Numbered from the stretch's first letter, positions 41,951-55,487 are shown. The stretch is 64,000 nucleotides of DNA from Stomoxys calcitrans (GCF_963082655.1 NC_081553.1:124206578-124270577), one strand, 5' to 3'. Made by a program: numbers and translations. The notes: a model not told the origin generated them from the sequence alone.

Positions 41951-42505
41951 TAAAATAAAATATCAAAGCTCAAATAAGCCATCGTCTTTAAAAAGGCAAC
42001 TCAACTCCTCAAAGGGCCAACCATTAAATGTCATTGCTTTGTCTTAACTAAAATATATTACGTAACCTTCCTTGAAGCACATTCGTATCGAAACTTATCA
42101 CTTATCTGCATCGATTTCAATTTACTTTAGCAACTTTTTTAATATCATCGTCATTTGCATAATCATCTATGGGTTGCATCATATGCTTTTCAAATCCCCT
42201 GATGCTGTATATGATAAATAGAGAGTATGAAGTTAAAAGGGATTAATTTTCGAAATATCAAAAAGTAAAGAGTGGAATTTAAAGCAGCTGAATAAATGTA
42301 TTATAGAAGTTAAATTAAAACATGTAAGGTCGAGCAAAAGGTGGCCAAACCCGAGCTTTTGATACCATACATCTTATTGGAGATGCAGGTTAAGTCGTCG
42401 AAATTTAAATGTGCCAAAAATTATAAATGAAAAATGTTGTTCAAAATCCTATAAATTACTGATATGGAGTCAAGGAGAAAGTCACTGAATAAAATTTTGG
42501 AAAGG
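41951..42505. other. AT-rich DNA, nothing recognised
   Basis: About 550 bp after the SINE tail, without ORF or repeat structure I can name. Confidence 0.4.
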
Positions 42506-42870
42506 CCCTAAAAGTGCTAGAAAGATACTTCGTAAAATATACGAAAGAAAATATAGGCGTCGTATGAACCACGAGCTGTATGAGCGGTATGACGACGATG
42601 GCATAGTTACATGTATCAAAATACAATGCCTGCGTTGTCAAAATGTATGAAGCTCCAGCAAAGAAGTCGTTTGAAGGCGAACACGGTGATACACGCAAAC
42701 CGGGACGACCAAAAACCAGATATAAAGATCAAATAGTGGGAGACACCTCGAAACTTGGTGTTGGGGATTATAAAATGAGAGCAGAAGATCGAGGGGCTTG
42801 GAACGTTATTCTACGTTCAACTAGTGGAACAATGTTCTGTCATAGCCAATTAAAGTAAAATAAGCAAAGG
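42506..42870 (+). pseudogene. Non-LTR fragment L1c (3' end)
   Basis: KIYERKYRRRMNHELYERYDDD, then CIKIQCLRCQN, then APAKKSFEGEHGDTRKPGRPKTRYKDQ, DTSKLGVGDYKMRAEDRGAWNVILRST and a stop at 42856. GRPKTRYKDQ and AEDRGAW are C-terminal landmarks of the same family as L1a and L1b. Severely 5' truncated. Confidence 0.85.
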
Positions 42871-43129
42871 CAAAAATGAGGCGATATATATACATGGAAG
42901 CTATGTCGAAATCTGAACCGATTTTTATGATATTCTCAAGTGATTTACATGCTAAGTTTCGTTAGACTCACTTCACACATCACTGCAATATTGGAGCGAA
43001 TCAGACGAAAGAACCGAAATCTATGGAATTCAAAAGTAATGTCGGGAATCACAAGAAAGTTCTTCGTGCCAAATTTTGCGACAATCTGTTTACTAATGAC
43101 CACATTTTGCAATGTTAGCCAATGTACAG

Positions 43130-43248
43130 TCTTTTTATTACCGAAACCGAACGGCGTGCCGCGACACCACTTCGGGGAGAATTTTTTTTCAGATGGCTTC
43201 TATGCAAGGCATAGTACCTCATAAATATCGGCACTGCTGAAAAAAAGT
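43130..43248 (-). mobile_element. SINE fragment
   Basis: GAACGGCGTGCCGC, TTCGGGGAGAA, AGGCATAGTACCTCATAAAT and GCACTGCTGAAAAAAA match the middle of the SINE on the minus strand. It stops where the next DINE-1-like element begins. Confidence 0.7.
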
Positions 43249-44280
43249 TACACCCTCCATCATAGGATGGAGGTATACTAATTTCGTCATTCTGTTTGTA
43301 ACACCTCGAAATATGCATCTGAGGCCCCATAAAGTATATATATTCTTGATCGTCATGTCATTTACAGTCGATCTAGCCATGTCCGTCCGTCAGTCTGTCC
43401 GTCCGTCAGTCTGTCCGTCCGTCCGTCTCTCTGTCGAAAGCACGCTAACTTTCGAAGGAGTAAAGCTAGGCGCTTGAAATTTTGCACAAATTCTTTTTAT
43501 TAGTGTAGGTCGGTTGGGATTGTAAATGGGCCAAATCGGTCCATGTTTTGATATAGCTGCCATATAAACCGATCTTGGGTCTTGACTTCTTGAGCCTCTA
43601 GAGGGCGCAATTCTCATCCGATTTGACTGAAATTTTGCACGTAGTGTTTTGGTATCACTTACAACAACTGAGTTTAGTATGATTCAAATCAGTTCATGAT
43701 CTGGTATAGCTGTCATATAAACCGATCTTGGATCTTGACTTTTTGAGCCAATAGATCGCGCAAATCTCATCCGATTTAGCTGAATTTTTTCATGAGGTGT
43801 TTTGTTATGACTTTCAATAACTGTGCTAAGTATGGCGCAAATCTATGCATAACCTGATATACCTGCCACATAAACCGATCTGAAATCTTGACTTCTTGAG
43901 CCTCTAGAGAGCGCAATTCTCATCCAATTTGGCTGAAATTTTGTTCAACGGCTTCTCTCACGACCTTTAACATACGTGTCTAATATGGTTTGAATCGATA
44001 GATACAGCTCTCATATAAACCTATCTCCCGATTTTGCTTCTTGAGCCCCTACAAAGCGCAATTCTTATACGAATGAACTGAAATAATAAACAATGTTCAG
44101 CATTCATTTATAGTCCGAATCGGACTATAACTTGATATAGCTCCAATAGCATAATAGTTCTTCTTCAATATTCTTTGATTGCCTAAAAAGATATACCCCG
44201 CATAAAACTCGACAAATGCGATCCATGGTGGACGGTATATAAGATTCGGCCTGGTCGAACTTAGCACGCTCTTACTGGTT
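43249..44280 (+). mobile_element. DINE-1-like element (family A)
   Basis: Starts TTACACCCTCCATCATAGG, has a GTCY repeat at 43381-43431, four modules (GATATAGCTGCC at 43550 and diverged forms after) and ends with TTCGGCCTGGTCGAAC and CTTACTGGTT. The 3' subterminal repeat reads ATGGTGGACGG, one change from the consensus. Confidence 0.82.
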
Positions 44281-44307
44281 TTCTGTGTTTGGTATTATGA
44301 CAAAGTA

Positions 44308-45130
44308 CAAGGTGATTTTTTAGCTATTATCTTTTAGGCAATACTAGTTTAAACAGCTCATTTTGGTTAACAGTCATACATCTTCAATTTGGTCTTATAA
44401 ACGAACAACGCTTGCAAATTATTGAATTTTATTACAAAAATGTGTGCTATGTTAAGAAAGATCATCGCTCGCTTCGTCCATTGAGCGACGAAGCTCATTT
44501 TTGGCTCAATGGGTAAGTAAATAAGCAGAATTGTCGATTTTGCAGTGAAGATCAGCTAAAAGCATTGCAAGAGCTACCAATGCATCCAGAAAAAGTCACA
44601 GTTTGGTGCGGTTTATGGGCTGGTGGCATCATTGAACCGTACTTCTTCAAAGATGATAAGAATCGTAACGTAACTGAGAATGGTGGGCGCTACATTGAGA
44701 TGATATCCAACGTTTTTTTGCCCAAAATGCAAGAGCTTAACTTGCATAATATGTGGTTTCAATAAGATGGAGCCACGTGCCACACATAACATGTGGCAAC
44801 AATGGATTTATTGAGAGTCGAGTTCGGTGAACATTTTATTTTACGTTCAGGACCGGTCAATTGGCCGCCTAGATCATGCGAGTTAACGGATTTCGACTAT
44901 TTGTCTATACAGACAAGTCGACTTCAATGCATTGGAAAACAGCATTGAAGCATTTGTTTGTGAGATAGCGGCCGAAATGTTGGATAGAGTGTGCCAAAAT
45001 TGGACCAAGCGCATCTTTAAACATTAAATTATATGGACCGTAGTATCGATTCAAATAGAGATTAAAAATGAATTTTTCTGAGTTTTATGTGTTTTTTTCA
45101 ACTTTCCTATAGCTATTAAAAAACACCCTT
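44308..45130 (+). pseudogene. Mariner-like transposon with internally deleted transposase
   Basis: Ends CAAGGTGATTTTTTAGC and, inverted, AAGGGTGTTTTTTAATAGC, with TA outside both (44306-44307 and 45131-45132). The coding start LRLQIIEFYYKN-like (NEQRLQIIEFYYKNVCYVKK) is joined directly to SDEAHFWLNG, deleting most of the DNA-binding domain. A TAA follows in the LNGY position. The next open stretch (44565-44763) reads LPMHPEKVTVWCGLWAGGIIEPYFF..ENGGRYIEMISNVFLPKMQEL, then Q-stop-DGATCHT (second catalytic Asp), and RSGPVNWPPRSCELTDFDY (third Asp). Inactive. Confidence 0.88.
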
Positions 45131-45329
45131 TATAACTTTTTGGATTGGTCATCCACATATTTGTTAGTTCGTTGGATTGTAAAACAGTAGCAAATCAAAA
45201 AAATGACCATCTTTGAGGGCCTTATGATATTACACTGTACTTTTAACAGCCTTGAAATTTCATACATTATCTAGTTGGCACCTCAGTCTATTTCGTTCTA
45301 ACGAGACGAGACTAACGTAAGACTATGGT

Positions 45330-47905
45330 CGGGGCTCAGCAGATAAATCTTCACCATTGTAAGGCCGCTTTGGCGGCACTGAAGGTCCTTCAGGAGCCAT
45401 TGGTGTGTGCAGGAATGGATCGTGGACTAAGAATTCCTGGATTAAAGCTAATCAAGGTACAGGGAATGGGAGAAACGGAGCCTGTATTCCTGCAAAGAGT
45501 AGTCTAAAAATAAGTCTTCTTCATATTTTTAGAAGAAGACTTCTTCAGTCTTCTAAGCATAGAAGATTCAGTAGAAGCCAGTCTTGAAATTAATAAGTCA
45601 CTGTACTGGCCGGCTTTCCTATACATTGCACACGATTCGGAGATGCTGCCTTCAAGTCATAGTTGCTTTTTGAAGTTGCTTCTGCTGTGAAAAAGAGCCC
45701 CATTGTAGAAAGTGATGCTAATGCACATCACCAGAAATTGGGAAGTTCTGACATAAACGAAAGGGGCTAACTCCTTATTGAATATATTATAAGTTGCGAT
45801 CTGGCGATTTGCAACGAAGGGAATAAATCGACATTTATTAAGAAACAGGCAGGAAGTTCTGGATGTGACATTTGTATCGGAAAATCTAATTTGAAGAATA
45901 CGCGACTGGGAAGTGTTGGATGACCACAGCTTCTCTCATCATCGTTTTATTAGTTGCAGCCTTGAAGAAAACACATCAGAAGTGATCCCTCTGCTGAACA
46001 CAAGATAGGCGGATTGGGATAAATTTCAGCACACATTCTTCAAGACTATCCCTTCTAGATCGAAAATGGAAGTTAAAACTGTGATATATTTTTCAGAGTT
46101 TTCATACTGGTTAAGCAGATCACGATGACCGTGAATGACTCGCTTGTGTCAGCATGTCCTAGTGCCAAATCAAGGGACAAACAGCGACAAACAGGTGGAC
46201 CCCAGAACAGGTTGGTCTAACAAAGTACTGCATAAAACTTTTCAACGGGGCGAAAGCCACAAGAGCCCCCGATTGGGACGTCTAAAAGGCTGAGCCAAGA
46301 AAATACGAGGGCGAGCTGAGAAAATCTCAGAACAAATCCTGGATGGAATTTTGCAGTTCCGTGAAGGATACATATGGGATACTTTCTCAGAGGCAGAGAA
46401 TGCATGGACAATGTCTTGTGAGGGAACACTAGAACTACTCGTTGATACACATTTCCCGGGAAATTCTCCAATGGACAAAATGGCGCCAGAAGATGTTGTT
46501 TCTGGTATGTATTCGCCGGAGTTTAATGGGTTAATTGTGTCTGAGTGGAAAATCGTTTGGGCGATAAAAAGTTTCCTTTTAGTCAATAGGCGCTGATGAT
46601 ATATCACCGGTTGAATTATCAGCTGTGTCCGATAGGCTGGCTCCTTGGCTTAGGAAGATATACTCTGCTTGTATAAGCATGTCGTCTATACTTGTGGGAT
46701 GGACGGATACGAAAATCATTTTCATTCCAAAAGCAAAAAAACCATACCACACGAAGGTTTTCATAAAGTTCTTGAGAGATTGATAGAAACATATCTTAGG
46801 GCAAAGATTCCTGGAGATCGCCCGTCTTGACAACAACAAGCATATTGTAAAGGCAAGTCCACTGAGGCAGCCCTTCACGACCTCCTCGGCTACATAGAGG
46901 GTTTTCTCGCTGTCAAAGAATACAAAATTGTAACATTTCTCGACATAAGAGGTACTTTCAATTATGTAAAACCGATGTAACTCATGAAGGAGCTATAGTT
47001 TCTAGGTTTCAGCACTACCGTAAGAAAGTTTTTAAATATCATACCTACTAAAAGATGCATTATGGCAGGCTTGGAGTCTGTAGATCTTAAAAGATGGGTC
47101 AGCAGAGAAACACATAAAGGAAGAGTACTGCCTCCTCTACTGAGGAATATACACATTTTCCAGAACTTTAAGAAATTTACTTCGGTAAGCTCAACGTGCA
47201 ACAGCGAAATGGGCAACCGTAAGTGGTCTAGGCGTGGATCCGTGCACGTCAGAAGTTGTTCTTTTCAGCAGGAGATACAAGTTACTTACGGCGGCACCTG
47301 TCTACTTGGGAAAGGGCAAGAAACGCCTGAAAGATGGACATTGGCAAAAGTTGGGGTTTTAAACCGCGTGTTATGCACCGGGTATATACTGCAGTTGTCA
47401 GACCTATAATGCTGGAGTTATGGTCTGGTGACCGGCGCTTCAAAAGTCCACCTGTTGCGCATTTACACCAGAGGTGGACTTCTGCATTTATTACTCCTTC
47501 TTTAAAGGGGGGATGTGAGCATTCTAAAATTTTGTGGCCTAGTCTAGACTTGAAGAGGTCTAACGCTTTGCTGTCGCCGACCGCCGTCGTGTAATATCAC
47601 TGTTTGATCAGAAAACATGCTGACAGACTGAAGGTTGCGAGTAACGACTTTTGTAAAAGCAGTGAAGACGTCGAATAAGAAGGAAATAATATAGGACATC
47701 TACTGCGTGTGTGGCCCGAACTGGTAGCCAAGAGGAGTTCCACTATAGGTTCGCATTTCTTTGAGAATCTGTCTGATTTAGGGGATGTGATTCTCAAGTT
47801 GTTGGGCTTTTTAAAGCGATCTGGATGGTTTAACGACGGTTTAACGCTTACAGCATTAGCTGGTATAAGGTGTGAGTGTGCCATTTGCCCCACGCCCATC
47901 GTGTG
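45330..47905 (+). pseudogene. RNase H-group non-LTR retrotransposon L2b, degenerate
   Basis: Longer but more decayed than L2a. The endonuclease start QINLHHCKAALAAL is at 45340. GDLAICNEGNKSTFI-like and LDVTFVSENL then DDHSFSHHRFISCSLEE (SDH motif altered to SHH) lie near 45795-45970. The linker SACPSAKSRDKQR and LFNGAKATRAPDWD is near 46150-46280. RT blocks: LSAVSDRLAPWLRKIYSACISMS, FIPKAKKPYHTK and AYCKGKSTEAALHDLLGYIEGF. RT middle: AGLESVDLKRWVSRETHKGRVLPPLL. C-terminal single unit GGCEHSKILWPSLDLKRSNALLS, then HADRLKVASNDFCKSSED. The YADD and RNase H motifs are not recognisable. Confidence 0.82.
45512..45542. repeat. 11-bp-arm hairpin in L2b
   Basis: AAGTCTTCTTC (45512-45522) and GAAGAAGACTT (45532-45542) pair perfectly around ATATTTTTA. 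Further AGAAGACT/AGTCTTCT pairing follows. Local repeat of AAG/CTT triplets inside a decayed endonuclease region. Confidence 0.75.
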
Positions 47906-49111
47906 CACTTATTTTTATGGTGGCTTATATATAACGCCTGAATTCGACATAAATGATCGAGTAGTGTACAGTTGACATGGCACAAATTTTGCCTTTCCTA
48001 ATTGGTTTAATTTCACGTACGAACTCAAAAGGCATGGCTTTTGACTTCATTGCAGTTCATTTCAGAATATTTGCATTCTGCAAAACTCAATTACAGTTCA
48101 AGCCATAACCTCCCAACACAGAGCTACCTCCAACTATGGAAAATATCCTGCACATCCATGCTATGAATTATATAACTGCTCCTTCTTTAAATTTCAAATG
48201 TGTTTTCTATCCCCGCAGCTAGAAGCTGGCAAGCAATCGTTCATATTTATCGCCAAATGAAATTCGCATGAGCTGTGACATGCAAGTTAAGCGACTTGCC
48301 AAATTGGAACTGGGTCTATGGTATTTTGCATTCTGCTAAATCCCCTTCGCATCAGCCACACATAAGTTGCAATGCATTCAACGCAGCCATCATTTTCAAT
48401 TTTTGTCTTTGCGTCACATTTTCGTGATTTCTGGCATAGACAATGTTGGTGGGCCCGGACGATTTGGAACAATGCATTTCACATGGTATTCCGCTAACGA
48501 TTGTCTCTATGTATAAAACGTATATTGTATGAGAGAGCGAGTGGGAGGAAAACTGCATGCGTACCAATAACTAAGAGGAATATACCACAGGCAATCACCC
48601 ATTTATAATGGCGTGGGAGTGACAAAGTGACTGAATTTGAAAATTCTCACAGTTCTGTGCATGTGTGTGACTGATTGATTGCCAGCTGTTGCCAAAGTGA
48701 CAGTAGTTGGCGCTCCATATCACTCCTATCTTCTTCATGCTGTTATATGTATATTGACTTTAGAATTGTTTTGTCTCTGTGTTAGTAGTCTTTGCGTTGG
48801 CAAAGTTCAAATCTAATTAAAGCAAATGATTGCAGCGTATTTTTCGTTTTATAAAAATCAATACTTTTGCCATGCAAACGCTTGCATGTACAGCAATAAT
48901 TTGGTCTTATTGAAAACGGAAATTGTGTTAGGCTAATTTGTGACACAGTGGTTGGCATACAGAGACATTCAAATAAAACAAAGTGCCATAATTAAGTACA
49001 CACACACATAAGGGCAATCAGTTAAGGTGGCATTCGTTTAGTTTTTGGAAATAAACACCAGGTTGCTTCAAAGAGGAACACTTAAAAAACGAAAAAACGA
49101 AATCAAGTTAA
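47906..49111. other. AT-rich DNA without recognised genes
   Basis: About 1.2 kb without convincing ORF or repeat. A CACACACACA run occurs near 49000. Confidence 0.45.
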
Positions 49112-49770
49112 AACAAGTAAAAAGGCATTAAGTTCGACCGGGCCGAATTTTGGATACACACCACCGGTATATATGTAAACCACAGTTCATCATAATCTGG
49201 TGAAAAATGCATAATTTATGCACCCATAGCAGCTATATCGAAATATGGTTCGATTTGGACCCAATTCGACACCGACATTATCTATTAAATATATGTCACT
49301 GTTCAATTTTGTGAAACAAATGGTCTTTTTGACAGCTATATCCAACTATAAACCGATCTGAATCATATGGGACACGGATGTCGAAAAGCCTAACATAAGT
49401 CACTGTGACAAATCTCAGCAAAATCGGATAATTAATACATCTTTTATGGGACCAAGACATTACATCGAGAGATTGGTCAATATGGCAGCTATATCCAAAT
49501 CTGGACCAAGTTAAAAAAGGATGTAGAAGGGCGTAACACAACTCAATGTCCCAAACTTCAGCGAAATCGGACAATAAGTGGGCCATTTATGGGCCCAAGA
49601 CCTTACATCGAGATATCGGTATATATGGCAGCATTATCCAAACCTGGACAGATCTGGGCCAAATTAATAAATTATGTCGAAGGGTCCAAAGCAACTCACT
49701 ATCCCAAATTTCAGAAGAAATCGGAAATTAATGCGTCTTTTATGTGGCCCGAGACCCGATTGTCATACAT
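49112..49770 (-). mobile_element. DINE-like repeat, variant B, 3' portion
   Basis: On the minus strand it ends with the stem-loop TTCGGCCCGGTCGAA and ACTTGTT. On the plus strand this is AACAAGTAAAAAGGCATTAAG at the left. Three to four modules of variant B type follow (TATGGCAGCTATATCCAAATC, CAACTCAATGTCCCAAAC). The 5' part is missing. Confidence 0.78.
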
Positions 49771-49873
49771 TCTTCCCATGATATTTTCCACCATCCAGCA
49801 CCTTCTGCTTTTTTCTGTGAATAAAGTTCGACGTATCCTTTATCACAAATCGCCAGATTGGAATTTATAAGAT

Positions 49874-52420
49874 ACTAGCTGACCCGGGCCCGCTCCGCTG
49901 CGCCTTCTTTTACTTTATATGGAACAAAAGTTTCCTTGGAATATTTAATTTTGACAATTAAAAAGCTTTTAGTGAAATACCATGCTACGAAAATAGTATA
50001 TCGCTTGACAAACAGCTTAACAATATAAGTGTTTTTATCTGAATCCCATTGGATCTTTATTGGTCTACGAATTTAAGTTTGGATGTAAGGTGATGTCTGA
50101 TTTAGTGGTGTTTTCGGGGGAGAGGCGCTCCTCCAGACACTTGGCCCTGAAAAAATATCAGCACCGAGCTCTTCTCTCAAATACCATTTACTTAAACCCT
50201 ATATTGCCATTGGTTTTTAGGGGGAGTTTACAGAATGAGGAGTCCCCCAAACACATGGTCCCAAAATTGGTTTTCAAATTCGTTTTCTAAACTCAATCAC
50301 CTTTCACTAGTGCCACATATTGGCATGGACGACGAATTTTTACCCTTTGGGGGATGTTTTTGGGAAGGGGAATCAAATTCGTATTCTACTCCCAAATACC
50401 TTTGTTTGAGCCCCATCTTGCGTTGATCAGTAAAACATTGCTATTTGTGGGGTATTTTGGGAAAGGGGTAGACCCCCAGAAAATTGGTTCCGAAAATAGG
50501 TATCAATTCTTACTCTACACCCCAATACTTTTCATTTAGGCCCACATTGTCATGGTCGGTAAATATGCCCGATTTAGGGGTGTTTTCGGGGGAGAGGCGC
50601 TCCTCCAGACACTTGGCCCTGAAAAAATATCAGCACCGAGCTCTTCTCTCAAATACGATTTACTTAAACCCCATATTGCCATTGGTTTTTGGGGGGAGTT
50701 TACAGGATGAGGAGTCCCCCAAACACATGGTCCCAAAATTGGTTTTCAAATTCGTTTTCTAAACTCAATCACCTTCCACTAGTACCACATATTGGCATGG
50801 TCGACGAATTTTTACCCTTTGGGGGGTGTTTTTGGGAAGGTGTGATGCCCTAAATACATGGTCCTTCATTTGGAATCAAATTCGTATTCTACTCCCAAAT
50901 ACCTTTGTTTGAGCCCCATATTGCGTTGATCAGTAAAACATTGCTATTTGTGGGGTATTTTGAGAAAGGCGTAGATCCGCAGAAAATTGGTCCCGAAAAT
51001 GGGTATACATTTTTGCTCTACCCCCTAATTCCTTTTATTGAGATGGTCGGTAAATATGCCCGATTTACTGTTGTTTTGGGGTGTGGGGTGGTCCCCCAAA
51101 CACTAAGCACTGAAAAAATAACAGCAACGTGTTCTATTCTCATATATTTGAACCACATATTGCCATTGGCCTCAAAATTGGTTATCAAATTCGTTTTCTA
51201 ATCTCAAATACCATTCACTTAAATCCCTTATTGAAAAAGCCAACAAATATTTCGGTTTGGGGTATGGACCCTAAAACCTTTTAATATCGAGCTCCACTGT
51301 CTTGAAGACCCAAATTGTCTGGGTGAGCAAATATGTCCTATTTGGGGGTTTTTATGGTGGTGGGACGTCCCCTGGACAGTTGGTCCCGAATGTTGATGTC
51401 AGATTCATGGTCAACTCCCAAATACCCTTCATTTGAGCTCCATTTTTCCATAGTCGGCAAACATGATCGGTTTGAGGGGCGTTTTGGAGGATGGGGTGGC
51501 CACTGAGTGACTTGGCTTTGAAAATATATATCAGATTCGTGTTCTGCTCTAAAATACCTCTTATTTGAACCTCATATTGCAATGGTCAGCAAACACTTCC
51601 TGGGGATGGGGTGGTCCCATAGACACTTTTCCCGAACATTGATATCCGATTCGTGCTTTACTTCCAAAGACCTTTCATTTGAGCCTCATATGCTATTGTC
51701 GTAAATTTGTCTTCTTTGGGCCAGTTCTCGGGGATGGGTGGCTTCCTCAAACACTTGGTCCTACATATGGATATCAGATTCGTGGTCTACACTCAAATAC
51801 CTTTTATTAAAGCCCCATATTGGCATGGTCAGTAAATAAGTCCTGTTTGGTGGGTGTTTTGGGAAAGGGGTGGACCCCCAGAAACGTGGTCCCATATTTG
51901 GATATCAGATTCGTATTCTACTTGCAAATACCTTTCATTTGAGTCCCATATTGCCATGGTCGGTAAATACGATTTAGGGGTGTTTTGGGCTTGGGGTGGT
52001 CTCCCTAGCACTTGGTCCGACAATTGGATATCAGATACGTTTTCTATTCATAAATACCTTTCATTTGAGTCCCATATTGTCGTGATTGCTCTAAATATAT
52101 GTTTGGTAGGTTTTAGGGTGGGGCGTCCACCCTAGATATCCCATCCAAAATTTGGATATCAAATTTTTGTTTGTAGGTTACTATAAGAGAGCATACAAAA
52201 TTTCGTTTAAATCGCACCACCAAAAAATGTCACATAATCGTTTCTGAAAATGAGGGTAAAGGGTAGCGTCCGCTCCCCCTTCAGATATCAAAAAATTTAG
52301 TACCCTATATTCACCACGGGATCATTATGCGCCATCATTGAAAATTTCAAGAAAATCGGTTCAGCCGTTTCTGAGTCTATAAGGAACACACAAACAAACA
52401 AACAAACACAAATTGATTTT
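49874..52420 (+). mobile_element. Family D repeat, copy 2 (left part of composite)
   Basis: Same start (CTAGCTGACCCGGGCCCGC) and end (TCTATAAGGAACACACAAAC, then CAAA repeats) as 38261-40376, and similar unit order. Longer by an internal duplication of about 475 bp (50100-51050). GATATCAG landmarks at 51770, 51901 and 52027 show the unit spacing of about 130 bp. Confidence 0.78.
50100..51050 (+). repeat. 475-bp-class tandem duplication inside family D copy 2
   Basis: TTTTCGGGGGAGAGGCGCTC occurs at 50111 and 50583, offset 472 bp. The following sequence through CTTGGCCCTGAAAAAATATC, GGTTTTCAAATTCG and TTTGTGGGGTATTTTG is repeated in the same order. Family D copy 1 has this block only once. Confidence 0.92.
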
Positions 52421-53528
52421 TATACCCTCCACCATAGGATGGGGGTATACTTATTTCGTCATTCTGTTTGTAACACCTCGAAATATGCGTCTGAGACCCC
52501 ATAAAGTATATGTATATACTTGATCGTCATGTCATTTGAAGTCTATCTAGGAATGTCCGTCCGTCTTCTTATTCACTTAGATCGGTTGGGATTGTAAATA
52601 GGCCACATCGGTCTCTGTTTTGATATAGCTGCCATATAAACCGATCTTGGATCTTGACTTCCTGAGCCTCTAGAGGGCGCAATTCTCGTCCGATGTAAAA
52701 TTTTGCACGTTGTATTTTGGTAGCACTTTCAACAACTGTGCTAAGTATGATTCAAATCGGTTCATAACCTGATATAGCTACCATATAAACCGATCTTGGG
52801 TCTTGACTTCTTGAGCTTTTAGAAGGCGCAATTCTTTTCCGATATGGCTGTAATTTTACAAGTGGTGTTTTGGTATCACTGCCGAAGTATGGTCCACTGT
52901 GCGAAGTATGGTCCAAAGCGGCCTATATCCTGGTATAAGTGCCATATAAACCGATTTGGAATCTTGACTTCTTGAGCCTCTAGAGGGCGCAATTTCTATC
53001 CGATTTGACTGAAATTTTGCACGTAGTGTTTTGGTATCACTTACAACAACTGTGTTTAGTACGATTCAAATCGGTACATAACCTTATATAGATGCCATAT
53101 AAACCGGTTTGGTATCTTGACTTCTTGAGCCTCTAGAGGGCACAATTTTCATCCGATTTAGAAGAAATTTTGTACATCAGCTTCTCTCATGACCTTCAAC
53201 GTACGTGTCTTATATGGTCTGAATCGATCAGTAGCTTGATACAGGTCCCATATAACCCGATCTCCCGATTGTGCTTTTTGAGCCCCTACAAGGCGCAATT
53301 CTTATCCGAATGAACTGAAATTTTACACAATGACTTCTACAATGTTCAGTATTCATTTATGGTCCGAATCGGAATATAACTTGATATAGCTCCAATAGCA
53401 AAACTGTTGCTATTCAATATTCTTTGTTTGCCGTAAAAGAGATACTGCGCATAGAACTCGACAAATGCGATCCATGTTGGTGGGTATATAAGATTCGGCC
53501 TGGCCGAACTTGGACGCTCTTACTTGTT
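52421..53528 (+). mobile_element. DINE-1-like element (family A), right part of composite
   Basis: Starts TATACCCTCCACCATAGG directly after the family D tail. It has a reduced GTCY repeat (GTCCGTCCGTCTTC), about five modules, and ends TTCGGCCTGGCCGAAC and CTTACTTGTT. The 3' subterminal repeat is altered (ATGTTGGTGGG). Confidence 0.82.
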
Positions 53529-55487
53529 ATGTATAAGAAGATTGAAGGTATGAGTTATCGGTAACTATACTGTGTAACATTTCCATAGAAGTAGGACATC
53601 TGACTGGCACTAGATACTTAAAAATAAAACAGAGGCCCTCGTTTTATTCCTATCAGCCATTACTTATTCAAATGTTAAAGATAATGACCAAAGTTCCTCA
53701 ATGGCATAGGTAAGGGAAAGCAGGGAAAATACAGTAATTTTAGTATATCAATTTGTTTTCATAAGATCCTGTCCACTCCATGTCATTTTTGCGTTAACAC
53801 AAAATACCTTAAATCAGATATCAATAATTTTGTCTTTATTTATAATTTCAAAAGTACCTCATCAGGACTGGAGACTGATATGCAAATTGATTTAGTTATA
53901 ACAATGCTAAAATGATGTGTCTTAGGCCTGTCTGTCAGCTGTCTGTCTGTTGAAGTCTTAGGTGTGAGCTGAGATGTTGTGTAAAAGACTTAGAATACAA
54001 GAGGAACAGAAATTTTTCAAATTGTTTAAATATGGAAAATGCAAAGAAACCCACATTGATCCTCCCAACCGCTTTCTGGCCATAGAAGCATGAATAAATT
54101 TAATTTAAAGCATTTGTGTTTTAGTTCCAGTGGAAATGTAAAACACCACTTAAAAAGGCTGTCCCGAAGAGTAGAGTAGAAGGAGGGAGTGCAAGAGTTG
54201 GGGCAAACGAATGCAAAACAATGCTGAAGAGCTGTTATGGTAACGACTGGATAGGCCTGTCCTCAATCAACTGAGATATACAACGACAGCAACTTACATA
54301 CACATATAAACGAATTTAACTGTCAGTGCGATAAGTTATTTGAAAAAGGTATTAAGAGTTTAGACAAAGGCAAACACACGAAACCGGCACCACCACCACC
54401 GCCACCATCATCATCATCGTCATCGTCATGAATGGCCATTGCCATTGCCATCCATGCCGCCTCAAACAATGGGCCAAAATCAAATGTTATATTATATAGA
54501 TTGAGAAAGGTCCTAAATATTCTGCCCTTCTACTCGAGGAGATATGCTTTTGACCTTTGTTGAGTGGCGGGCACTTGAAAACAAAAACCCAACGTACAAC
54601 GGAAGAGGAATAAAAGACTCTATGGAAATGGCATCAATTTTCCGTTTTGGGTTTTGGCCACAGTGATAGGCATGGGAATGGGCGAAAACCCCCCCATCTA
54701 AGAATGGGAAATGAGGAAAAGCTGCTTGTTTTCTGGTAGAAGTAATTTAAAGTGTTGTAGGAAAATGAATTTAATTGAATTAATTAAATTGGAATATGAA
54801 TGCAAGTCCTTGTTTTATGGCTTCTCCCTCTCCTTCGACCACTGCGGAGAAATAGAAATGATGTGAATATGGTGAGGGCATTATACAAATATCCTAGATA
54901 GTAGGAAAAAAAGCAACAACAACATAAAAAAAAAAAATAATGTGAAATACCAAGAAGAACAGCTTTTGAATGAGGTTGAACAACATAAAAAGAATAGAAA
55001 ATCGCAAGAAAGCAAGGTTGGATAATTCTAATTAACTAGAGCTAATGCCATATACTAAACAAATATTTGGTTAAAACATAATTTTTTGGGGATCTTTTTA
55101 AAAAGCGAATACACTTTTTTCAGTTTGATCATTGTAAATCAATTTGCCTAAAGCCAGAGGAAAAATATAAGAATATTCTATGCGGAATAAAAAAAATTGT
55201 AATTAACTATGTCAAATAAAGACTCAAGCTAACTTTTTCATAATTTAATAAATTTAAAAGAAAGAGAGTATCACAAATGCATGGGTATATCAAATTGACG
55301 CTCCTGTTGGAACCATCTTTCAGAATTCGGACTGTTTTACTGAGTATAGATTTGAAGCCGCAGACTATGATTTGATAACTCTAAAGGGCAATCATTCAAA
55401 TCAAAATCTTCCCAAAGACATAGAGTCGTTAGAAGAGGGCATATGGTTTGTTGACTTGGAGAACACTGGCATATGCGTATAACAGAA
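53529..55487. other. AT-rich DNA without recognised genes
   Basis: About 2 kb. Contains a CACCACCACCACCGCC then CATCATCATCATCGTC trinucleotide run at 54390-54430. No ORF above background and no repeat family recognised. Candidate single-copy flank. Confidence 0.45.
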
